11,879 nucleotides of DNA, taken from the NCBI GenBank assembly GCA_022701925.1, contig JAKONM010000076.1, positions 1 to 11,879 on the forward strand. The letters are read 5' to 3'. The notes beneath the pieces were generated by a model, which had not been told where the DNA came from, did no database searches, and saw nothing but the letters and a program-made list of their open reading frames with translations. This DNA is from Microbacteriaceae bacterium (GTDB taxonomy: Bacteria; Actinomycetota; Actinomycetes; Actinomycetales; Microbacteriaceae). This document shows, one piece after another, positions 7,087-11,879 of this stretch (positions within the stretch are counted from its first letter, which is position 1; every line of letters begins with the position of its first letter). Position numbers and translations under genes: made by a program.

Positions 7087-7092
7087 TACGCT
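7087..7092 (+). promoter_or_regulatory. Candidate -10 element for leaderless rsmA
   Basis: TACGCT fits the actinobacterial TANNNT pattern and ends 9 nt before the rsmA ATG, so transcription would start at or within a few bases of the start codon. No ribosome binding site lies at a useful distance; the nearest AGGAG (7072-7076) is 25 nt away. No clear -35. The remaining 6894-7086 gap shows only an 11-bp inverted repeat, GCCGCTCGACG (6931-6941) with its complement at 7038-7048, of unknown meaning. Confidence 0.45.
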
Positions 7093-7101
7093 GCCGGACC
7101 G

Positions 7102-7941
7102 ATGGACGACGCGGCGCCGGGACTGCTGGGAGCCGCGGACGTCCGCCGGCTGGCGGAGGCGCTCGGCGTGCAGCCGACGAAGACGCTGGGCCAGAACTTC
7201 GTGCACGACGCCAACACGGTGCGGCGGATCGTGCGCATCGCCCGCGTCGCCGAGGGCGAGACCGTGCTCGAGGTCGGGCCCGGCCTCGGCTCGCTGACGC
7301 TCGGCCTGCTGGAGGCGGGCGCCGCGGTCACCGCGGTGGAGATCGACCCGCGGCTGGCGGCCGCCCTCGCCGAGACGGCGGCCGAGCGGCTGCCCGAGCG
7401 GGCCGCCGTGCTGCAGGTCGTGACCGGCGACGCCATCCGCGTCGCCGTGCCCGGGGAGCCGACCCGCCTGGTCGCGAACCTGCCCTACAACGTGGCGGTG
7501 CCGATCCTGCTGCGGCTGCTGGCCGACGTGCCCTCGCTGCGGGCGGGCGTCGTCATGGTGCAGGCGGAGGTGGGGGAGCGGCTGGCCGCCCCGTCCGGTT
7601 CCCGCACCTACGGCGTGCCGAGCGTGAAGGCCGCCTGGTACGGGCGCTTCGAGCTGGCGGGCACCGTGCCGCGCGGGGTCTTCTGGCCGGTGCCGAACGT
7701 CGACTCGGTGCTCGTGCGCTTCGAGCGGCAGGCGCCGCGCGGCGACGAGGACCTGCGGCTGCGGGTGTTCCGCCTGATCGACGCCGCCTTCGCGCAGCGC
7801 AGGAAGACGCTGCGGCAGGCGCTGGCCCCCGCGGTGGGCGGGCCGCAGCAGGCCGAGGCGCTGCTGACCGGCGCGGGCCTCGACCCGTCGAAGCGCGGCG
7901 AGCAGCTGGACGTCGCCGACTTCGTCGCGCTGGCCGGCTGA
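7102..7941 (+). CDS. rsmA: 16S rRNA (adenine(1518)-N(6)/adenine(1519)-N(6))-dimethyltransferase
   Basis: RsmA/KsgA dimethylates two adjacent adenosines in the 3' terminal helix 45 loop of 16S rRNA using S-adenosylmethionine, late in small-subunit assembly; loss gives kasugamycin resistance in known bacteria. The 279-aa product has the family N-terminal KTLGQNFVHDANTVRRIV (27-44), SAM motif I VLEVGPGLGSLT (55-66), the acidic loop VEIDPRL (79-85), motif IV NLPYN (126-130) with the catalytic NLPY signature, and a C-terminal helical domain with FAQRRKTLRQAL (230-241). The length is normal. The ATG at 7102 begins the usual actinobacterial N-terminus and lies just behind a -10-like hexamer, suggesting leaderless expression. 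A tiny membrane-protein gene begins 6 nt downstream and is probably cotranscribed. ispE, a frequent neighbour, lies about 1.5 kb further on. Confidence 0.96.
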   Translation: MDDAAPGLLGAADVRRLAEALGVQPTKTLGQNFVHDANTVRRIVRIARVAEGETVLEVGPGLGSLTLGLLEAGAAVTAVEIDPRLAAALAETAAERLPERAAVLQVVTGDAIRVAVPGEPTRLVANLPYNVAVPILLRLLADVPSLRAGVVMVQAEVGERLAAPSGSRTYGVPSVKAAWYGRFELAGTVPRGVFWPVPNVDSVLVRFERQAPRGDEDLRLRVFRLIDAAFAQRRKTLRQALAPAVGGPQQAEALLTGAGLDPSKRGEQLDVADFVALAG

Positions 7942-7947
7942 CCCGCC

Positions 7948-8151
7948 GTGGTCGTCGGCTGGACGCCGAACGACGGCCCGCCGCCGACGCCCGAGGACGA
8001 GGCGCGGCGGGCGGCCGTCGTGCTGCTGGCGCTGATCGCTGCGCTCTGCGGCGTCGTCGGGTGGCTGCGCTTCCCGGTGCTGCTCTGGATCGCGGTGCCC
8101 GCCGCCCTGCTGGCCGCGGCGGTGCTGCTGCTGCCGCGCCGCCGGCGCTGA
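7948..8151 (+). CDS. Small two-helix membrane protein of unknown function
   Basis: I do not recognise this 67-aa product. It has a polar, Pro/Glu-rich N-terminus (1-21), a hydrophobic helix at about 22-40, a very short turn, a second helix at about 42-63 and a terminal RRRR. The Arg-rich end next to the membrane suggests that both termini are cytoplasmic. The GTG start is 6 nt after the rsmA stop, with no good ribosome binding site, so translation may be coupled to rsmA. Length, two clean membrane spans and tight spacing argue for a real gene; composition bias of GC-rich DNA (Leu/Ala/Val) is the main alternative explanation. Confidence 0.6.
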   Translation: MVVGWTPNDGPPPTPEDEARRAAVVLLALIAALCGVVGWLRFPVLLWIAVPAALLAAAVLLLPRRRR

Positions 8152-8182
8152 CCGCCCCGGCATCACGGGCATCCTCCGCCGA

Positions 8183-8219
8183 TCAGGAGTGCTGCGGCGT
8201 CCCGGCGCAGCGCTCCTGA
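8183..8219. terminator. Bidirectional terminator-like hairpin between convergent genes
   Basis: A 14-bp stem (8183-8196 with 8206-8219, one G-T wobble) closes a 9-nt loop. It lies between the small membrane-protein gene and the convergent PRC-barrel/DUF2382 gene, and can serve both directions. There is no clear U-tract on either strand. Confidence 0.7.
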
Positions 8220-8232
8220 ACGACGGACGGTG

Positions 8233-9303
8233 TCAGACGGGTTCCTCGCCGGCGACGATCTGCTCGCGCCAGGTCTCGCCCGTGACCTCGCGCTGCTCCT
8301 GCAGCACCTCGCGCACCAGGCGGATGCGCTCCACGGGCACGACCTCGGTGCGGACGACCACGCGCTCCTCGTGCAGCACGTACTCCTCCTCCGCGTCCGA
8401 GAACACGGAGTCGGACACGGGCCGGCCGTCCTCGATCGGCTCGCGCACCATCCGGATCTCCTCGCGGCGGACCGGCACGGTGATGGTGCGCTGCTCGGTG
8501 ATGACGACCTTGCGCAGCACCACCCGCGTGCGCGGCACGGGCTCGGTGGTCACGTGGATCCGCTGCTCGGAGCGGTCGATGCCGGTGTCCAGGCCGGACT
8601 CCGGAGCGGAATCCGGGGCGGCCGCGATGGACGCGGCGGGCTGGTCGGACCGCGGTGCCTCCTCCGGCGCCGCGGCCGGCACGACGGGCTCGTCGGCGGG
8701 CACGACGCCCGCGTGCCGGTCGGCGCGCACGGGCTGCGGCACCGGCTCGTCCTCCGGCACCGGCACCGGCAGCGCGTTGCGGCGCGCGGTCGCGGAGCGG
8801 GGCGCGGGGACGCCCTCCGGGGCGGCCGGCTGCTCGGCGATCGGGTCGGCCGCGAGCGGCTGGGCGGCGTCGGGCTCGTCGCCGGGGCCGACCGGCGGGG
8901 CGACCGCGACCGGGCCCGTCGCGCGGCCGGCGGAGTCCGCGGGGGCGGCGTCCACGGGGGAGCCGGCCGCAGGGGCCTCGTCCGCGGCGGTGCCGTCCGC
9001 GTCGTCGTAGAAGCCCCGCAGCAGCGTGCGCTCCTCCTCGTCCATGGTCGAGTCCGGGGTGCGGCGGGGCGCGGCCAGGAAGCGCGCCCGGGTGATCGGC
9101 ACCGTGATGACGTCGTCCTCCAGCCGCGCCCGGTCCAGCGGGACCAGGGCCTCGGTGGTGCCGATGAGGTTGCCGCGCACGCCGGCCCAGCCCAGGTCGC
9201 CGCCGTCGGGGTAGACCTGGCGCACGCGCCCGATCCGCTCGCCGTTGCGGTCGACGATCTCCAGGCCGGCGAGCGAGGCGGGATCGGTGTCGGGAGCGAG
9301 CAT
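8233..9303 (-). CDS. PRC-barrel and DUF2382 domain protein
   Basis: A probable cytoplasmic stress-associated protein of unknown biochemical role. The 356-aa product has an N-terminal PRC-barrel (about 12-75, LAGLEIVDRNGERIGRVRQV at 11-30), a long disordered Ala/Pro/Glu/Asp linker (about 103-245), and a C-terminal DUF2382 domain (about 246-352) of the YsnF/AvaK type with alternating charged beta-strands such as VVLRKVVITEQRTITVPVRR (261-280). This domain order is common in actinobacteria and is often tied to general stress response; no enzymatic motif is seen. The ATG at 9303-9301 starts directly before the PRC domain; the open frame continues upstream but overlaps ispE on the other strand and is not protein-like. 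Ribosome binding site is weak (TGGATC). It diverges from ispE over 118 bp. The linker length may vary between relatives. Confidence 0.88.
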   Translation of the reverse strand: MLAPDTDPASLAGLEIVDRNGERIGRVRQVYPDGGDLGWAGVRGNLIGTTEALVPLDRARLEDDVITVPITRARFLAAPRRTPDSTMDEEERTLLRGFYDDADGTAADEAPAAGSPVDAAPADSAGRATGPVAVAPPVGPGDEPDAAQPLAADPIAEQPAAPEGVPAPRSATARRNALPVPVPEDEPVPQPVRADRHAGVVPADEPVVPAAAPEEAPRSDQPAASIAAAPDSAPESGLDTGIDRSEQRIHVTTEPVPRTRVVLRKVVITEQRTITVPVRREEIRMVREPIEDGRPVSDSVFSDAEEEYVLHEERVVVRTEVVPVERIRLVREVLQEQREVTGETWREQIVAGEEPV

Positions 9304-9340
9304 GGCGGATCCAATGCGGTTCGGCGGTCGGGTCGCCCGC

Positions 9341-9346
9341 AGGCTA
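9341..9346 (-). promoter_or_regulatory. Candidate -10 element for the PRC-barrel/DUF2382 gene
   Basis: On the minus strand this reads TAGCCT, a TANNNT hexamer ending 37 nt before the ATG. Transcription would start near 9333 and give a leader of about 30 nt. No recognisable -35, so it could belong to an alternative sigma factor or be chance. Confidence 0.3.
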
Positions 9347-9408
9347 GGGCCTCCGAGGCGGCGTGCGCCCGCAGCCCGCCGGTCCGTCGCGGGTCCCACG
9401 CGGCGGGA

Positions 9409-9414
9409 TAGTCT
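9409..9414 (+). promoter_or_regulatory. Candidate -10 element for leaderless ispE
   Basis: TAGTCT fits TANNNT and ends 7 nt before the ispE ATG, the spacing expected if the A of ATG is the first transcribed base. No ribosome binding site precedes the ATG, which supports a leaderless message. A -35 is not evident. Confidence 0.5.
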
Positions 9415-9421
9415 CGCTGGC

Positions 9422-10339
9422 ATGGGAGCCGCCGGCCGACGGGTCGTGGTACGCGCACCCGGCAAGGTCAACCTGCTGATGCGGGTCGGCGCGCTGCAGC
9501 CCGACGGGTACCACGACGTCGCCACGGTGTACCAGGCGCTGGCGCTGACGGAGGAGCTGCAGGCCGAGGCCGACGACCGCCTGTCGCTGACCTTCAGCGG
9601 GCCGATCTCGACGGTCGGGCTGCCGGTGGACCGGTCGAACATCGTGCTGCGGGCCGCGCACCTGCTGCAGGCGCGCAGCGGCACCCGGGCGGGCGCCCGG
9701 ATGCACGTGGTGAAGCGGGTGCCGATCGCGGGCGGCATGGGCGGGGGCTCCGCCGACGCGGCCGCCGCGCTGGTGGCGCTGGACGCGCTGTGGGGCCTCG
9801 GCACGGGCCGGGAGGACCTGTTGGCGCTGGGCGCGGAGCTCGGGGCCGACGTGCCCTTCGCGATGACCGGCGGCACCGCCGTCGGCACCGGGCGGGGTGA
9901 TCGTCTGGCGCCGGTGCTCACGACCGGCGCCTTCCACTGGGTGATCGCCGTCACCGACCAGGGGCTCAGCACCCCTGCGGTCTACGCCGAGCTGGACGTC
10001 CTGCGGCAGCGTTCCGGCGAGCCGGTGGAGGCGGTGCCCGTCGTCGACCCGGCCGTGCTGCTGGCCCTGCGCTCCGGCGACCCCGGGGAGCTGGCCGCTG
10101 CGCTGCACAACGACCTGCAGGCGGCCGCGGTGCACCTGCGGCCGGGGCTCGCGGACCTGCTCGAGCTGGGCCGGCGCAACGGCGCCCTCGGCGGGCTGGT
10201 GTCCGGCTCCGGGCCGACCGTCGCCTTCCTGGCGGCCGACCTGGACGCTGCGCTCTCGCTGCAGATCGCGCTGTCCGCAGCCCGCTTCACGGCGCTGCGG
10301 GCCACCGGCCCTGCGGCCGGCGCGCGGATCCTCCCCTAG
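9422..10339 (+). CDS. ispE: 4-diphosphocytidyl-2-C-methyl-D-erythritol kinase
   Basis: IspE phosphorylates the 2-hydroxyl of CDP-methylerythritol with ATP, a step of the MEP pathway to isoprenoid precursors, in the cytoplasm. The 305-aa product is a GHMP kinase: N-terminal APGKVNLLMRVG (12-23, catalytic Lys15 by homology with E. coli Lys10), DGYHDVATVYQAL (28-40), ATP-binding glycine-rich loop PIAGGMGGGSADAAAAL (101-117), GADVPF (141-146, Asp143 equivalent to E. coli Asp141), and C-terminal GLVSGSGPTVAFL typical of motif 3. Length is normal. The ATG at 9422 gives the expected short N-terminus and sits 7 nt after a TANNNT hexamer. The gene is divergent from the PRC-barrel gene and convergent with the lipoprotein gene downstream, from which it is separated by a hairpin. 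Confidence 0.95.
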   Translation: MGAAGRRVVVRAPGKVNLLMRVGALQPDGYHDVATVYQALALTEELQAEADDRLSLTFSGPISTVGLPVDRSNIVLRAAHLLQARSGTRAGARMHVVKRVPIAGGMGGGSADAAAALVALDALWGLGTGREDLLALGAELGADVPFAMTGGTAVGTGRGDRLAPVLTTGAFHWVIAVTDQGLSTPAVYAELDVLRQRSGEPVEAVPVVDPAVLLALRSGDPGELAAALHNDLQAAAVHLRPGLADLLELGRRNGALGGLVSGSGPTVAFLAADLDAALSLQIALSAARFTALRATGPAAGARILP

Positions 10340-10358
10340 GGGCCGCACAGGCGGACGG

Positions 10359-10397
10359 CGGAGGGCCCGCCCACCTCGACGGTGGACGGGCCCTCCG
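10359..10397. terminator. Bidirectional terminator-like hairpin after ispE
   Basis: A 17-bp stem (10359-10375 with 10381-10397) with one mismatch (C10370/A10386) and a 5-nt loop lies between the convergent ends of ispE and the lipoprotein gene. Both strands can form it; a U-run is missing, as at the other hairpins in the window. Confidence 0.75.
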
Positions 10398-10417
10398 GTG
10401 ATCCGGTGCTGCGGTGA

Positions 10418-11134
10418 TCAGCCCTTGGCGGTGACCGTCAGCTTGGCGATGCCGACCTTCAGGTCGCCGGTCACGGCGTCGGTGCCGAACGTGTCGTTCA
10501 GCAGCTTGGCCGCGTCCTCGGACACGTACACCGTGGTGCCCTCGAGCACGTAGGCGTCGCCGTCCATGGTGACCGGGTTCAGCGTGCTGCCGTCGAGGCG
10601 GAACAGGTTCGCGCCCTTCACGACCGACTTGCCGTTCAGCGACACGTCGCCGTTGATGTGGCTGTCGTTGCCCGGGTCGACGACGAAGTTCGTCAGCTCG
10701 ACCTTCTTGTCGCCGGCCGTCAGCGAGAGGCCGGAGCCCTCGTGGTCGATCTCGCCCTGCACGTAGGGGCGCACGCCGGTGGAGGGGTCGTAGTACGTGA
10801 CGTTGCCGCCCGTGATCGGGAAGGTGAGGACGCCCGCGTCGGAGAGCTTCGCGTCGCCGACGACGCCCGGGGTCAGCTTCAGCGAGGTCAGCGCGTCGAC
10901 GAAGCCGCTGTCGAGCGTCACCTGGGTGGTCTTGCCGCCGATCGCGACGTCGTCCAGCGCCGGCGTCGGGCTGGCCGACGGGGTCGCCGCGGGCTCGGAG
11001 GCGGCCGAGGATGCGCCCGAACCGGCGCCCGGCTGGGTGCTGTTGCCGTCGCCGGCCTGGGCGCAGCCGGTCAGGGCGGCGATCAGCAGGCCGGTGCTGG
11101 CGAGGCCGACGATGGACTTCTTGGAGATGCGCAT
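10418..11134 (-). CDS. Putative lipoprotein of unknown function
   Basis: Probable surface lipoprotein whose function I cannot assign. The 238-aa product has a signal peptide with basic start (MRISKKS), hydrophobic core and lipobox LTGC (Cys24). A Ser/Ala/Thr/Pro/Gly-rich linker (about 25-60) follows, then a beta-rich domain to the C-terminus. That domain contains ALTSLKLTPGVVGDAKL (81-97), FPITGGNVTYYDPSTGVRPYVQG (about 105-127), then EIDHEGSGLSL, ELTNFVVDPG, LFRLDGSTLNPV and AAKLLNDTFGTDAVTGDL. Its regular beta pattern and Gly/Asp turns suggest a compact, non-enzymatic or binding fold; no catalytic motif is seen. The ATG at 11134-11132 has GAGAGGA (11144-11150) 9 nt upstream. Gap to the upstream GT gene is 118 nt, so it may have its own promoter, though none is clear. 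Confidence 0.85.
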   Translation of the reverse strand: MRISKKSIVGLASTGLLIAALTGCAQAGDGNSTQPGAGSGASSAASEPAATPSASPTPALDDVAIGGKTTQVTLDSGFVDALTSLKLTPGVVGDAKLSDAGVLTFPITGGNVTYYDPSTGVRPYVQGEIDHEGSGLSLTAGDKKVELTNFVVDPGNDSHINGDVSLNGKSVVKGANLFRLDGSTLNPVTMDGDAYVLEGTTVYVSEDAAKLLNDTFGTDAVTGDLKVGIAKLTVTAKG

Positions 11135-11237
11135 GATGCTGTGTCCTCTCAGGAGCCTTCCGACGGGAGGTCGGCGTGCTCACGGTGTACTTGCGGTTGC
11201 TGTGCTGCAGGTGACGAGGGTTCGGTGGCCCCGGCGA

Positions 11238-11253
11238 AACGGATCGGTCCGTT
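11238..11253. repeat. Small inverted repeat at the end of the GT87 gene
   Basis: AACGGA (11238-11243) and TCCGTT (11248-11253) form a 6-bp stem with a 4-nt loop, touching the stop codon of the mannosyltransferase gene. It may be a weak terminator or just chance. Nothing else stands out in the 118-bp gap 11135-11252. Confidence 0.3.
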
Positions 11254-11879
11254 CAGGCGACTTGCAGGAAGCGGGCGCGGCGGCGCCGCAGCACCGCGGC
11301 GACCACCACGACGGCGACCACGGCCAGCAGGCCGATGCGGAAGGGGCCGGTCAGCCCGGCCAGGTAGGGCACCGACAGCAGGACCACCGCGGCGAACCAC
11401 TCCCACCGGCCGCTCATCGCGATGAACGGCAGCAGCAGCAGCGCGTACCAGGCGTAGCGGGGGCTCACCAGCACCAGGGCGGCGCCCACGACCAGGGCCT
11501 GCGCGGCCCAGGGGTCCGCAGGGTCCGCCTTCCGCAGCACGAGCAGCGCGACGACGAGCAGCAGCACCGCGGCGCCGACGGTGGCCGCGGCGTCCGGCAG
11601 CACGGCGGAGAGCAGGGCGGAGCGGGAGCCGCCGTCGTACCCCTCCTCGTCCAGGTAGCCCGGCAGGTAGCCGATCACCGCGTCGCCCGCGGCGAGCAGG
11701 TGGGGCGCGTAGGAGGCGACCACGACGGCGAGGGCGGCGCCGAGCAGCCGCAGCGGATGCCGCTTGAGCAGCGGCGGCACGACCAGCACGGGCAGGAACT
11801 TCACGGCGATGGCCAGGCCCAGCACGACGCCCGCCCGCCACGGCCGGCCGCGCACCGCCAGCACCGAGGCCGCCAGCGC
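11253..11879 (-). CDS. GT87-type polyprenyl-phosphate-mannose-dependent mannosyltransferase, C-terminal part
   Basis: C-terminal 208 residues of a multi-pass membrane protein; its N-terminus lies beyond the right edge and the frame is open to the last base. The stretch RGRPWRAGVVLGLAIAVKFLPVLVVPPLL, which starts at about visible residue 10, with the conserved Lys and Pro of the pattern AxxxKxxP, is characteristic of GT-C glycosyltransferases of family 87 (former DUF2029), which add mannose from polyprenyl phosphate mannose to cell-envelope glycans. Five or six further membrane spans follow, including a loop GYLDEEGYDGGSRSALLSAVL and the segment ALVLVSPRYAWYALLLLPFIA (SPRYAWYALLLLP is typical). 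It ends in an Arg-rich tail, RRRRARFLQVA, probably cytoplasmic. The catalytic acidic residues of GT-C enzymes sit near the N-terminus and cannot be checked. Other GT-C families are an alternative. Confidence 0.8.
   Translation of the reverse strand, partial: ALAASVLAVRGRPWRAGVVLGLAIAVKFLPVLVVPPLLKRHPLRLLGAALAVVVASYAPHLLAAGDAVIGYLPGYLDEEGYDGGSRSALLSAVLPDAAATVGAAVLLLVVALLVLRKADPADPWAAQALVVGAALVLVSPRYAWYALLLLPFIAMSGRWEWFAAVVLLSVPYLAGLTGPFRIGLLAVVAVVVVAAVLRRRRARFLQVA

Noticed and set aside
8756..8774. Short tandem CCGGCA-like repeat
   Set aside because: It encodes part of the Pro/Val-rich linker of the DUF2382 protein and is explained by codon and residue bias.
9304..9972. N-terminal extension of the PRC-barrel/DUF2382 frame
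   Set aside because: It would lie antisense to ispE and is Ser/Arg/Pro-rich without domain; the ATG at 9303 sits immediately before the PRC-barrel.
1..11879. CRISPR array, tRNA, rRNA, insertion sequence, prophage or toxin-antitoxin pair
   Set aside because: I found no spaced repeats, cloverleaf, transposase, integrase or paired small toxin genes in either strand.

Overview
The window is very GC-rich, with strong third-position G/C bias, GTG starts and -10 elements of the TANNNT type placed directly before start codons. These traits and the gene content (GT87-type membrane mannosyltransferase, PRC-barrel/DUF2382 stress protein, rsmA close to ispE, lipoproteins) point to a high-GC actinobacterium. 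A Micrococcales-like lineage is my guess; the sequence alone does not settle it. No tRNA, rRNA, CRISPR array, insertion sequence or transposase was seen.

Left part (1-6893) is a sugar-use locus. A YicI-type alpha-xylosidase gene (minus strand, cut by the left edge) diverges from a transporter operon chvE-mmsA-mmsB: a lipoprotein sugar-binding protein, a double ATPase and a permease of the multiple-monosaccharide ABC family. A LacI-family repressor gene follows. The 352-bp divergent control region holds two palindromes sharing the pattern RTGANCGNTCAC, one of which contains the core of the symmetric E. coli lac operator. The repressor's recognition helix closely resembles that of LacI itself. 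The simplest reading is a local circuit in which the repressor controls xylosidase and importer in response to a hemicellulose-derived sugar. Large hairpins sit after chvE and after mmsB and probably set the binding protein : ATPase/permease ratio and separate the repressor transcript.

Middle part (6894-10397) is housekeeping: rsmA (16S rRNA dimethyltransferase), a tiny two-helix membrane protein directly behind it, a PRC-barrel/DUF2382 protein on the opposite strand, and ispE (isoprenoid pathway kinase). rsmA and ispE both appear to be transcribed as leaderless messages. rsmA and ispE are common neighbours in actinobacteria; here the stress-type gene and the small membrane gene lie between them.

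Right part (10398-11879) is on the minus strand: a lipoprotein of unknown function with a Ser/Ala/Pro linker, and the C-terminal part of a multi-pass GT87-type mannosyltransferase that runs off the right edge. Convergent gene ends at 8183-8219 and 10359-10397 are marked by long hairpins that look like bidirectional terminators.

I see no convincing completely new system. The best leads are the paired operators with the LacI-like repressor, the unknown lipoprotein, and the stress gene between rsmA and ispE.
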